Positions 1 to 6,546 are shown, counted from the stretch's first letter. The stretch: DNA of 12,824 nucleotides from G963674505 sp964575975 (GCA_964575975.1 CAZNTU010000158.1:1-12824), one strand, 5' to 3'. Made by a program: numbers and translations. The notes: generated from the letters alone by a model not told the origin.

Positions 1-1
1 G

Positions 2-793
2 CCAGCCGGCGTCGAAGTCGGGGGCGAGGTTGTAGTCGGTCTTGGAGTTGTTCGCACGTGGGGCGTGGCCGACGGGGGCACGATCTATTTCAGTGCCTAC
101 GACGGCGCGATGGTCGCCCTGTCGGCAAATCAAGCCTTCGGCGGCGACACCGAGCTGTTCACCTCCGATTTGATCCTGATGTCGGATGCATCCTTCAGAA
201 AGATATTCGGAATGCCGGAGGGGATGGCGACCGACTTGGCTGTAACCGTTTCAAGACCTGGAGAATGGCATGCAGTGGCGGAAGAAATCGTCCGGGTCGC
301 GCCGGACGTCAAAGCCGTCACGAGGGATGAAATCCAGCGGTTTTACGCGTCGATCTTCGATTGGCGAAGCGGGTACGTCCTGGCGATCCTGGTCGGGGCC
401 GTTCTGGCTTTCCTGATATTCGCCGCGGACAAGGCTGCGGGTCTCGACGCGCGGGAGAAACACGAAATCGCGATATTGAAGGCCGTGGGGTGGGGAACTT
501 CCGACATATTGGCGTTGAAGTTCTGGGAAGGGCTGATCGTTTCCCTGAGCGCCTATCTTGCCGGCGTAATCTCCGCGTATTTTCACGTGTTCTTCTTTTC
601 GGCCCCCTTGTTCGAGCACGCGCTGAAGGGCTGGTCCGTTCTTTACCCGAAATTCAAACCCGCGCCCGTTTTCGACATGTACGATCTTGCCGTAGTGTTC
701 GCGTTTACAGTGGTTCCCTACGGCTTCGTCTCCGTCGTGCCGGCCTGGAAGGCCGCCATTGCGGACCCCGACGCCGTCATGAGGCCATCTTGA
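2..793 (+). CDS. FtsX/MacB-family ABC transporter permease, C-terminal part (5' truncated by window edge)
   Basis: Membrane subunit of a MacB/LolCE-type (FtsX-family) ABC transporter. The frame is open from base 2 with no stop, so the gene starts outside the window; 263 codons are visible. Visible residues 1-120 are a soluble, probably periplasmic, region. Membrane segments follow at about 124-141, 172-199 and 228-247. The stretch REKHEIAILKAVG (about 152-163) is the typical cytoplasmic loop of FtsX permeases that touches the ATPase, and the end PAWKAAIADPDAVMRPS matches the usual PA-x-x-A-x-x-x-P-x-x-A-x-R tail. The first transmembrane helix must lie upstream. The stop is one base before the ATPase start, so the two are surely one operon. 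Such transporters usually use ATP hydrolysis to drive periplasmic or lipoprotein-release work rather than ordinary import. The substrate is unknown. Family call firm; function open. Confidence 0.85.
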   Translation, partial: PAGVEVGGEVVVGLGVVRTWGVADGGTIYFSAYDGAMVALSANQAFGGDTELFTSDLILMSDASFRKIFGMPEGMATDLAVTVSRPGEWHAVAEEIVRVAPDVKAVTRDEIQRFYASIFDWRSGYVLAILVGAVLAFLIFAADKAAGLDAREKHEIAILKAVGWGTSDILALKFWEGLIVSLSAYLAGVISAYFHVFFFSAPLFEHALKGWSVLYPKFKPAPVFDMYDLAVVFAFTVVPYGFVSVVPAWKAAIADPDAVMRPS

Positions 794-794
794 C

Positions 795-1481
795 ATGATT
801 CGAGTCGTCGATGTCACCAAAACGTACGATGCGGGGAAACCTTCCGAATTTTCCGCGGTAACCGGGATCACCTTGAAGATACGTACAAACGAATGCACGG
901 TTTTCAAAGGTCCCGGCGGTTCCGGAAAGACGACTCTTTTGAGCCTGGTAGGATGCATGACCCGCCCGACGGCCGGAAGAATCTACTTCAAGGACCGGGA
1001 GATCGCGAGTCTTCCCGAAAGGTTCCTGATCCAGATACGAAGGGATTCCTTCGGTTTCGTTTTTGAAAACTATCAACTCGTCGAAGGCGTCAGCGTCTTG
1101 GAAAACGTCATGCTTCCGGCCTATCCGACCGGGAAGCCCTCGGCCGAGATCAAGAGGCGAGCGGAACGGCTGTTGGACAGGTTCGGGATGCTTTCCAAGG
1201 CGATGGACAAAGCGGAGCGCCTGTCAAGGGGGGAACGGCAACGAACGGCCATTGCCAGAGCCCTAGTAAACGACCCGGGAGTGATTGTCGCCGACGAACC
1301 AACGGCCCATTTGGACACCAGTCTGGCCGCCGAATTTCTGGAAATCGCGGCGGGGCTTCTGGAGGAGGGAAAGACGATCATAGTCGCCAGCCACGATCCT
1401 CTCGTCTGCGACGCGAGTCTGGTCGACAACGTCGTGGAGCTTAGAGACGGACGGGTGGCGAGAGGGAATTCCGGAAAATGA
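795..1481 (+). CDS. ABC transporter ATP-binding protein, LolD/MacB-like, with altered Q-loop and signature
   Basis: Cytoplasmic ATPase partner of the FtsX-family permease just upstream; 228 aa, the normal length for LolD-like subunits. Walker A is GPGGSGKTT at 39-47, Walker B VIVADE at 163-168 with the catalytic glutamate E168, D-loop HLD at 172-174 and switch histidine H200 in ASHD. Two positions are unusual. The Q-loop, normally F-x-F-Q in this family, reads FVFENYQL with glutamate at 91 (codon GAA). The signature, normally LSGGE/LSGGQ, reads LSRGE at 143-147. The other motifs are intact, so the enzyme is probably active, but with modified coupling to its permease. The ATG at 795 follows the permease stop by one base, with GAGG at 781-784 as a possible ribosome-binding site. 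The 3' end overlaps the next gene by ATGA, which suggests translational coupling. The substrate is not known. Confidence 0.93.
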   Translation: MIRVVDVTKTYDAGKPSEFSAVTGITLKIRTNECTVFKGPGGSGKTTLLSLVGCMTRPTAGRIYFKDREIASLPERFLIQIRRDSFGFVFENYQLVEGVSVLENVMLPAYPTGKPSAEIKRRAERLLDRFGMLSKAMDKAERLSRGERQRTAIARALVNDPGVIVADEPTAHLDTSLAAEFLEIAAGLLEEGKTIIVASHDPLVCDASLVDNVVELRDGRVARGNSGK

Positions 1482-2476
1482 TATTGAACCCGGCGACGAT
1501 CGCCTTGGTGGCCGACGGCATTCTGGTGTGCGGATTTGCGGCGTACGCCTCCGCGACGGGGTATCAAATCGTGCGCCGGTGGGACTTGAAAAGCGGAAGC
1601 GACTGCCAAGCGTCCATGGAGCGAAAAACGTACCTCGTTTCCGCGATTATGGTCTGCGTACTCGGATTCGAAATATTTTCCCTGTTTTTGTTCGTATACA
1701 CCGCCGAACATATCCACACGCTTTTCGTCGGGGCCGTGTGCGCGGCGGGATCGCTGAACGCCGGCGACTACGGCTACCCGACCCTGGCGGTCAAGGCGTT
1801 CGGCGTGGCGGCCTGCGGCGCCTGGTTCGTGGTCGACCACGCGGACAACCAAGCTCCCGACTATCCTCTGATCAAAACCAAATACAAGTTCCTGATCGGA
1901 ATCGCGGCTTTCATTTTGGTCGAAAACCTGCTTCAAATCGGCTATTTCGGAAACCTTCGATCCAACATGGTCGCTTCGTTCCGCGCCACGCTGTTTGCGG
2001 AGGACACCCAAAGCCCGGGAGGTTTGGACGGGATGCCGGCGATATGTTCCATGGCCGCGTACTTGATTTCGGCCGCGCTGGTTTTCGGGTCCGGATTTTA
2101 CTTTGCGAAGACCGGTCGGGGCGCGGGTCTGTTTTCCGTCTTTTCCACGTGGTTTTTCGTATTCTCGACGGCGGCCGCGGTATCGTTCGTCTCCGTCTAC
2201 AATTACGAACTGCCCACCCGTAATTGCCCGTTCGACCTGCTCCAAAAGGAATACTATTACATAGGATATCCGCTGTACGTGTCCTTGTTAGCGGCGGGGG
2301 CGCTGGGACTGGGAACGGGAATCGTGAAGTGGTCCGGAAAAGGGCTTTCGGTCGAAAAAGCGGCCATGGACTCGCTAAAAAGAATTTGCGCGGTCGCAAT
2401 GGTCTCGTACGCGATTTTTATCGCGAGTTCCTTGTTTCCGATCCTGTTGTCGGAATTGAGACGACTGGAATACTGA
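1478..2476 (+). CDS. Polytopic inner-membrane protein of unknown function, coupled to the ABC transporter
   Basis: I do not recognise a named family. The 332 aa protein is strongly hydrophobic, with eight or nine probable membrane segments near residues 7-29, 52-74, 79-94, 102-119, 138-157, 188-209, 217-239, 264-283 and 303-324. Polar stretches look conserved rather than random: E77-H-I-H80-T followed by C88 and G-S-L-N-A-G-D-Y-G-Y-P, then D123-N-Q-A-P-D-Y-P-L, and a loop N249-C-P-F-D-L-L-Q-K-E-Y before G-Y-P-L-Y. The paired histidines and cysteines C88 and C250 could bind a metal, heme or thiol partner; this is inference only. The start ATG overlaps the ATPase stop (ATGA, 1478-1481), so all three genes are co-translated and this is probably a third membrane subunit of the same complex. 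Last gene of the operon; the next gene faces it. Real gene: high certainty; function: none assigned. Confidence 0.85.
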   Translation: MILNPATIALVADGILVCGFAAYASATGYQIVRRWDLKSGSDCQASMERKTYLVSAIMVCVLGFEIFSLFLFVYTAEHIHTLFVGAVCAAGSLNAGDYGYPTLAVKAFGVAACGAWFVVDHADNQAPDYPLIKTKYKFLIGIAAFILVENLLQIGYFGNLRSNMVASFRATLFAEDTQSPGGLDGMPAICSMAAYLISAALVFGSGFYFAKTGRGAGLFSVFSTWFFVFSTAAAVSFVSVYNYELPTRNCPFDLLQKEYYYIGYPLYVSLLAAGALGLGTGIVKWSGKGLSVEKAAMDSLKRICAVAMVSYAIFIASSLFPILLSELRRLEY

Positions 2477-2563
2477 GCATCGGAAACCCTCAGGCAGCAC
2501 CGTCCCTCCCTTTTCGAGGAATGCTTTAAAGGCAACAAAATCCGACGAGCCGAAAAAAACGGC

Positions 2564-2599
2564 AAAAAAACCCCGCTTTTCGAAGGAATCGCGGGGTTT
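2564..2599 (-). terminator. Intrinsic terminator of the PxxKW gene
   Basis: A perfect 9-bp stem, AAACCCCGC at 2568-2576 against GCGGGGTTT at 2591-2599, encloses a 14-base loop. Read on the minus strand the hairpin is followed by a T-tract (complement of the A run 2564-2570). It begins 23 bases past the PxxKW stop, the right place and direction. In the plus direction there are only the three Ts of the stem, so it would be at best a weak terminator for the ABC operon, for which I see no better one. Confidence 0.85.
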
Positions 2600-2622
2600 C
2601 GGTAAAATCGGAAAAAAATATG

Positions 2623-2910
2623 TTATTTTTTGCCCTTGGCCTGGCGTTTGGAAGCTTTCAGCGGGTTGATCTTGGCCTCGGCGGCAATGGTTGCGGTTGT
2701 AACGTGCGTGGCCATGTTGCAGTTGCCGTTTTTCCATTTCAGCGCCGGCTCCGGAAACGATGCGCAGTACCAGCCGTCGTGAACTTCGACTTTTCTGCCG
2801 CAGCCTTCGCAGGCCTGGACCACTTCGTGGCAAAATCCGCCGTTGTAGGAACATCCGGTTTTTTTCATGAAAGGACACTCTTTGCCGTTGCGTACGGTTG
2901 TACAAATCAT
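2623..2910 (-). CDS. PxxKW-family cysteine-rich small protein
   Basis: A 95 aa basic-tailed protein with eight cysteines (residues 3, 12, 20, 27, 34, 37, 49, 64) and the motif P55-A-L-K58-W59 that gives the PxxKW family its name. The layout (MIC near the start, ECPF, CSYNGG, CEGC, then PxxKW, GNCN-A-T-H and a lysine-rich INPLKASKR end) agrees with my memory of that family from sulfate- and metal-reducing deltaproteobacteria. Its function is not established; the cysteine pattern suggests a bound metal or iron-sulfur site. The open frame extends 25 codons further upstream, but those codons lie in AT-rich leader DNA, and the ATG at 2910 has a ribosome-binding site GAGGTGGT (2915-2922), so I take that start. 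It is a single-gene unit: own promoter at 3027-3055, terminator at 2564-2599, and a second terminator-like hairpin in the leader. Confidence 0.88.
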   Translation of the reverse strand: MICTTVRNGKECPFMKKTGCSYNGGFCHEVVQACEGCGRKVEVHDGWYCASFPEPALKWKNGNCNMATHVTTATIAAEAKINPLKASKRQAKGKK

Positions 2911-2914
2911 TCTG

Positions 2915-2922
2915 ACCACCTC
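2915..2922 (-). promoter_or_regulatory. Ribosome-binding site fixing the PxxKW start
   Basis: The minus strand reads GAGGTGGT four bases before the ATG at 2910, with the core GAGG eight bases away. The longer frame start at 2985 falls inside the leader hairpin and has no such site, so this decides the start. Confidence 0.7.
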
Positions 2923-2962
2923 ATCGAATAGTGATTTTGTTTTTCTACGTTTGGGTTTGTTC

Positions 2963-2995
2963 AAAAAAAAATGCCTGGTAAACAAGCGCCAGGCA
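2963..2995 (-). terminator. Terminator-like hairpin inside the PxxKW leader (possible attenuator)
   Basis: On the minus strand, TGCCTGG (2995-2989), a 10-base loop (2988-2979) and CCAGGCA (2978-2972) form a 7-bp GC-rich stem directly followed by nine T (2971-2963). This is the standard form of a rho-independent terminator. It sits about 25 bases after the predicted transcription start and about 40 bases before the ribosome-binding site, so it would stop most transcripts before the gene unless relieved. No clear competing anti-terminator stem is visible; only five bases (TTGTT in the loop with AACAA just after the T run) could pair. Confidence 0.7.
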
Positions 2996-3026
2996 ATCTA
3001 TTGTTGCTTCGTCTATTAACCACGTA

Positions 3027-3055
3027 AAAATAAGGGAATCGCCGGGTTTTGTCAA
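3027..3055 (-). promoter_or_regulatory. Sigma-70-type promoter for the PxxKW gene
   Basis: Minus strand: consensus -35 TTGACA (3055-3050), a 17-base spacer, and -10 TATTTT (3032-3027), four of six matches. Transcription would begin near 3020, giving a leader of about 110 bases. The -35 lies in the block AATTGACA that recurs at two other predicted promoters here. Confidence 0.6.
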
Positions 3056-3116
3056 TTAAAAAAAATCGTTTTCGCGAAAAAAAAGAAGGGCACCCTCCGA
3101 CCTTTTCCATATTGAA

Positions 3117-3147
3117 AATTGACATCCTGCAAGAAAGCGGATATCAA
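3117..3147 (+). promoter_or_regulatory. Sigma-70-type promoter for kdsD
   Basis: Consensus -35 TTGACA (3119-3124) within AATTGACA, a 17-base spacer, and -10 TATCAA (3142-3147), four of six matches. The start would be near 3154, leaving an untranslated leader of about 120 bases. The promoter is back-to-back with the PxxKW promoter; the two -35 boxes are about 63 bases apart. Confidence 0.55.
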
Positions 3148-3179
3148 ATCCGGTGTTCGAGTTTTCGTCCGGTTCGGCG

Positions 3180-3218
3180 CTTTTCGCCTTTGAACGGATC
3201 GTTTCCGTCGGCGAAAAG
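3180..3218 (+). other. Leader hairpin upstream of kdsD
   Basis: CTTTTCGCC (3180-3188) pairs with GGCGAAAAG (3210-3218), a perfect 9-bp stem. Inside it ACGGA (3194-3198) pairs with TCCGT (3204-3208) around the loop TCGTT. The two-part hairpin lies in the predicted kdsD leader, ending 56 bases before the ATG. No T-tract follows on either strand, so it is not an intrinsic terminator; an RNA regulatory or stabilising element is possible. The rest of 2911-3274 holds the PxxKW leader and both promoters, with nothing else visible. Confidence 0.45.
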
Positions 3219-3274
3219 TCCGAGGAACGGTTCCAACGCCAAACAACGAATGAAATCGGAAGAGAGACAGCGAG

Positions 3275-4249
3275 ATGACAATCGAGGAAGCCAGGGAAGT
3301 ATTGAAAATCGAGGCGGAGGGGATTTTGAGCCTCGTCGGTCGGATAGACGCGAATTTCGAGCGGGTGGTGGATACGATCTACAACAGCTCGGGCCGGGTG
3401 ATTGTGGGAGGCATCGGCAAGTCGGGGATCGTGGGCAGAAAGATCGTCGCCACCTTGAACAGCACCGGGACGCGCTCCGTGTTTCTCCACCCGGTGGAGG
3501 CCATGCACGGCGATTTGGGGATCGTCAGCGCGGACGACGTTTTTCTGGCGCTTTCCAACAGCGGCGAAACCGACGAATTGAACCTGCTCGTGCCAAGCAT
3601 TCGACAAATCGGATGCACGGTCGTGGCTTTCACGGGAGACCCCCGGTCCACGTTGGCGAAATCGAGCGATATCTTTATCGACGTGGGGGTAAGGCGCGAA
3701 GCGTGTCCCATGGGACTGGCCCCGACCGCGAGCACCACCGCGCTCCTGGCCATGGGCGACGCGTTGGCCGTGGTGTTGATCAACAAGCGCCATTTCAACT
3801 CCTGCGACTTTCAAAGGATTCATCCCGGCGGCGTACTTGGGCACCGGCTTTCGAAAAGGGTGAAGGAAATCATGCTGGCGGGCGAACATGTTCCGCTGGT
3901 TCGTTCGGACTCCTCCATGGAACGTGCCCTTCTGGAGATCGACCGCCCCAATCTCGGCGTGACTTTCGTGGTGGACGAGAAGGAACGCCTCCGGGGCATC
4001 ATCACCGACGGCGACATTCGAAGGCTGCTGATCCAGAAAAGGGTGATCCACGATCTGCGAGTCGATGAAATCATGACCAAAAACCCGTTGAGTATCGGTC
4101 CCGACACCCCTGTCTACGATGCGCTCAACCTCATGGAAAAACGCCAGATAACCGTACTTCCCGTAATCGACGAAGATTCGGCCGTGATTGGAATCTTGCA
4201 CCTGCACGACATCCTGGGGAAGGGGGAATTCAAGTTCAACGGGCGGTGA
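3275..4249 (+). CDS. kdsD: D-arabinose-5-phosphate isomerase, KdsD/KpsF family
   Basis: Converts D-ribulose 5-phosphate to D-arabinose 5-phosphate, the first committed step to Kdo, the sugar linking lipid A to the LPS core or used in capsules; cytoplasmic. The 324 aa length is normal for the family. Residues about 37-175 form the SIS sugar-isomerase domain with GIGKSG at 47-52, HPVEAMHGDLG at 72-82, NSGET at 95-99, EACPMGLAPT at 142-151 and HPGG at 183-186. K49, E98, E142 and H183 match by motif the catalytic Lys, two Glu and His reported for E. coli KdsD. Two CBS domains follow at about 203-258 and 267-322. The ATG has GGAAGAGAG (3258-3266) upstream. It stands alone between a divergent and a convergent gene, so it looks housekeeping (kdsD) rather than a capsule-cluster kpsF, though sequence alone cannot separate the two. 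Confidence 0.95.
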   Translation: MTIEEAREVLKIEAEGILSLVGRIDANFERVVDTIYNSSGRVIVGGIGKSGIVGRKIVATLNSTGTRSVFLHPVEAMHGDLGIVSADDVFLALSNSGETDELNLLVPSIRQIGCTVVAFTGDPRSTLAKSSDIFIDVGVRREACPMGLAPTASTTALLAMGDALAVVLINKRHFNSCDFQRIHPGGVLGHRLSKRVKEIMLAGEHVPLVRSDSSMERALLEIDRPNLGVTFVVDEKERLRGIITDGDIRRLLIQKRVIHDLRVDEIMTKNPLSIGPDTPVYDALNLMEKRQITVLPVIDEDSAVIGILHLHDILGKGEFKFNGR

Positions 4250-4281
4250 AGCGGAGGACTCGAAGCCGGGAACCTCACTCT

Positions 4282-6309
4282 TCACTCCCCACTCCTCCGC
4301 TCCCGGTTCTTCAATTCGACGAAACCGCCGTCCTTGGCCCGGAGAATGTAAACGTTCTTTACCGCGTCCCCGTCTGGGCCGAACGAGGTTTTTCCCGTCA
4401 CTCCCGGAAAATCCCTCACGCCGAGCAGGGTGTCTTTCATCCGGGTCCTGCTCGAAATATTGTTGGAAACCATGGTCTCCATGGCCAGCATGGCCGTGTC
4501 GTAGGCGACGGCTTCGATGAAACCGGGGATCTCGCCGTAGGCTTTCCCGTAGCTTTCAACGAACGAACGCACCTGCGGGTTCTTGCTTCGGGCGAAAAAT
4601 CCGTCGGTTACGATGACGTTGTTCGAGTAGCCCTTCGTTATCCGGACAAACTTGTCGTTGTGCCAAAGATTGGTTCCCAGAATATAGACTCCCGAGATGT
4701 TGTAATAGGAGAGCTGGGGCAGAATCATCCCCGCTTTTTCGATGGAGTCGGGAATGAAAATCGCGCCGAAGTCCGCCATGGATTCCGACGCGTCGATTTC
4801 CGCCGTCTCGTCTCCGATACCGCCCCCGTTTTCCTCTTCGTACTTTTCCTCCAGGGCGTCGAGCCTGTTCCCTAAAATATTGCCGGAAGCCTTGCGGAAC
4901 AGACCCGACAATTTTCCGATAGGTCCTTTGTAGTCCGTCAGGTTCGGTCCATAGGATTCGGCCCCCGCGACTGTTCCGCCTTTCTTGAACACTTGCTCCC
5001 AGAAAAGATTCATGAAGGTTTTTCCGTAGTTCTCCTCGGGGTACAAAACCGCGAACCGCGTCAGGCCCAAGGATTCCGTAAGAAAAGCCACCATGGATTC
5101 GGCCTGCATTTTAGCCGTGAGAAAATTCCTGAACACGTAGTCCCCGTGTTCGGCGATATTTTCCTTGAGGGTCATGGCGATGATTGGAATTTCAAGATTT
5201 TGGGCTTCCCTCGCCGCCGCCTCGGACGTGGCCATCGGACCAATGATCACCGCCGAATGGCCTTTCGCCAATTCCCTGACGCCCTCGACCGCTCGCTCGG
5301 GGTCCGACCCCGTATCCTTTACCACGACTCTGACCGTCGGAGCGCCCTCCCTCGCGCCGAATTCTCCCATGGCAAGCTCGATGCCAGTCCATGCCTTCTG
5401 GCCCAGCTCCTCGTATTTTCCGCTCAAGGGCAAAAGACAGCCGATGGTGAAACGCTCCTCGTCGGCCTTGCCTCGGATGGATTCCGCTTGTTCCAAGGCC
5501 GCAGGGGCGTCGGGATGGTCGGGAAAGGTCCGGGCGAAATCGGTAAACGCGGTTTGGGCTTCGAAGAATTTTCCCTCTTTCGTTTTGTTCAATCCCAACT
5601 GGTACATGATATACCCCTTGGGAAAAGAGTTTGGAAGTTCCTTGGCAAGAAATTCAAGGTCATTTGTGGGAATACGGGCGATTCCATCCCTGACTTTTTT
5701 TAGAATCTCGTCTTTTCGGGAATCCGGCGCGCGCGTGAAGGCCATAGTATAAAGCCTTACCGCGCTTTCGGCGTTGCCGAGGGCGAGGTGGGCGTCGCCC
5801 GCGATCAAAAGGACCTTGAGCGGATAGCTTCCGTCGCGGGCTTGCGGGAACAACTCCGAGGCCTTCAGGATCACTTGCTCGTTGTCTCCCTCCAGCAGGA
5901 ACGTCTCCAGAATTTCGTACTTGGCTTCCTCCGCGAAGGGACTGCGCGGAAACTTTTGAATCAGTTTTCCGAACGAGAAGCGGGCTTCGCCGTATTGTCG
6001 CACTTTCTTAAGAACAATCCCTTTTTTCATCAAGGCGTCGTCGGCCTCGGCGGAGTCGGGATATTTGAAAAGAAGATCGTCGAGCTGACGGACCGCGGTC
6101 TCGTAATCCTCCGCCTTGATGCTTCTGTCCGCCTTTTCCATGAGTTCTCCGGGAGGATTGTAGGTCGCGGGCATTCTCGAAACGATGGGTTTGGGGGCGC
6201 AGCCGACGCACAACGCGAACGAAATCAGCGACATCGATAACAGGAACGACACGACCGGGCTATGCGCAGCTTTTTTCGTTGTGTCGATCTTCGTTTTGAT
6301 GGTTTCCAT
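4282..6309 (-). CDS. LpoA-like lipoprotein: TPR repeats plus type I periplasmic-binding domain
   Basis: A 675 aa envelope lipoprotein. A long positively charged start (1-17) precedes a hydrophobic stretch (18-35) ending in CVGC, with C37 as lipidation site; cysteine at -3 is unusual but tolerable. Residues about 56-280 are TPR-type helices with repeated A-x-x-x-F/L-x-K-F/Y-P-x-S/H patterns (KYPDSAEADDA, KFPRSPFAEEA, TFPDHPDAPAA), like BamD/YbgF. Residues about 286-665 are a Leu/Ile/Val-type periplasmic-binding fold (IGCLLPLSGKYEELGQ, VIIGPMATSEA). This order is that of LpoA, the outer-membrane activator of PBP1A, and such proteins are often annotated as penicillin-binding protein activators; a solute-sensing role cannot be excluded. 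An acidic Gly/Glu-rich insert at about 470-512 interrupts the binding domain. It has its own promoter at 6361-6390; the ribosome-binding site is weak (AAGAAAGA). It ends 32 bases from the kdsD stop with no clear terminator. Confidence 0.85.
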   Translation of the reverse strand: METIKTKIDTTKKAAHSPVVSFLLSMSLISFALCVGCAPKPIVSRMPATYNPPGELMEKADRSIKAEDYETAVRQLDDLLFKYPDSAEADDALMKKGIVLKKVRQYGEARFSFGKLIQKFPRSPFAEEAKYEILETFLLEGDNEQVILKASELFPQARDGSYPLKVLLIAGDAHLALGNAESAVRLYTMAFTRAPDSRKDEILKKVRDGIARIPTNDLEFLAKELPNSFPKGYIMYQLGLNKTKEGKFFEAQTAFTDFARTFPDHPDAPAALEQAESIRGKADEERFTIGCLLPLSGKYEELGQKAWTGIELAMGEFGAREGAPTVRVVVKDTGSDPERAVEGVRELAKGHSAVIIGPMATSEAAAREAQNLEIPIIAMTLKENIAEHGDYVFRNFLTAKMQAESMVAFLTESLGLTRFAVLYPEENYGKTFMNLFWEQVFKKGGTVAGAESYGPNLTDYKGPIGKLSGLFRKASGNILGNRLDALEEKYEEENGGGIGDETAEIDASESMADFGAIFIPDSIEKAGMILPQLSYYNISGVYILGTNLWHNDKFVRITKGYSNNVIVTDGFFARSKNPQVRSFVESYGKAYGEIPGFIEAVAYDTAMLAMETMVSNNISSRTRMKDTLLGVRDFPGVTGKTSFGPDGDAVKNVYILRAKDGGFVELKNRERRSGE

Positions 6310-6360
6310 AATCTTTCTTCTTTCCGAATTTTAGTAAACGATGTAAAATTTTGGTCTACA

Positions 6361-6390
6361 ACTTTACCGAACCAGAAAGAATTGTCAATT
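6361..6390 (-). promoter_or_regulatory. Sigma-70-type promoter for the LpoA-like lipoprotein gene
   Basis: Minus strand: consensus -35 TTGACA (6388-6383) inside AATTGACA, a 16-base spacer, and -10 TAAAGT (6366-6361), four of six matches. Transcription would begin near 6354, giving a leader of about 45 bases. Confidence 0.5.
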
Positions 6391-6443
6391 GTAATTCTTT
6401 ATGGTACCAATACCGGAATTTTTTTCTCGATTTTTTAGCGGCC

Positions 6444-6465
6444 TTTTCGGACGTCGGTCCGAAAA
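6444..6465. repeat. Perfect 9-bp inverted repeat with 4-base loop in the 6310-6754 gap
   Basis: TTTTCGGAC (6444-6452) and GTCCGAAAA (6457-6465) are exact reverse complements around GTCG. The hairpin lies 54 bases upstream of the lipoprotein -35 box. Neither strand shows a T-tract directly after the stem, so it is not a standard terminator. It could be a protein-binding dyad or an RNA hairpin. Apart from this, the promoter and the gene remnant at 6547-6651, I see nothing assignable in the 445-base gap. Confidence 0.5.
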
Positions 6466-6546
6466 AAAACAGCGCGTTCTCTTGAACTCGAACAAAGTTT
6501 GAAAAAACGGTTTGGCAGTTCTCGAAACCAGGGAGAGCAAGAAAAT

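Noticed and set aside
1121..2245. A 374-codon antisense frame across the ABC ATPase and membrane protein genes
   Set aside because: It is antisense to two well-supported genes and its Arg/Gly-rich composition is typical of GC-rich shadow frames.
2549..2563. GCCG and CGGC around seven A as a terminator for the ABC operon
   Set aside because: Only four base pairs and no T-tract after it.
3224..3234. Palindrome GGAACGGTTCC before kdsD
   Set aside because: Eleven bases with a one-base centre cannot form an RNA hairpin and is short enough to be chance in this DNA.
3056..4285. Long frames on both strands over kdsD (409 codons minus, 339 codons plus)
   Set aside because: They are shadows of kdsD, whose frame carries all catalytic motifs; the shadow translations run through leader DNA and have no domain features.
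4251..4306. Inverted repeats between kdsD and the lipoprotein gene (GCGGAGGA with TCCTCCGC; CCGGGA with TCCCGG) as a bidirectional terminator
   Set aside because: The two pairings interlock and cannot form one hairpin, the loop of the first is 34 bases, one arm lies in coding DNA, and no T-tract follows on either strand.
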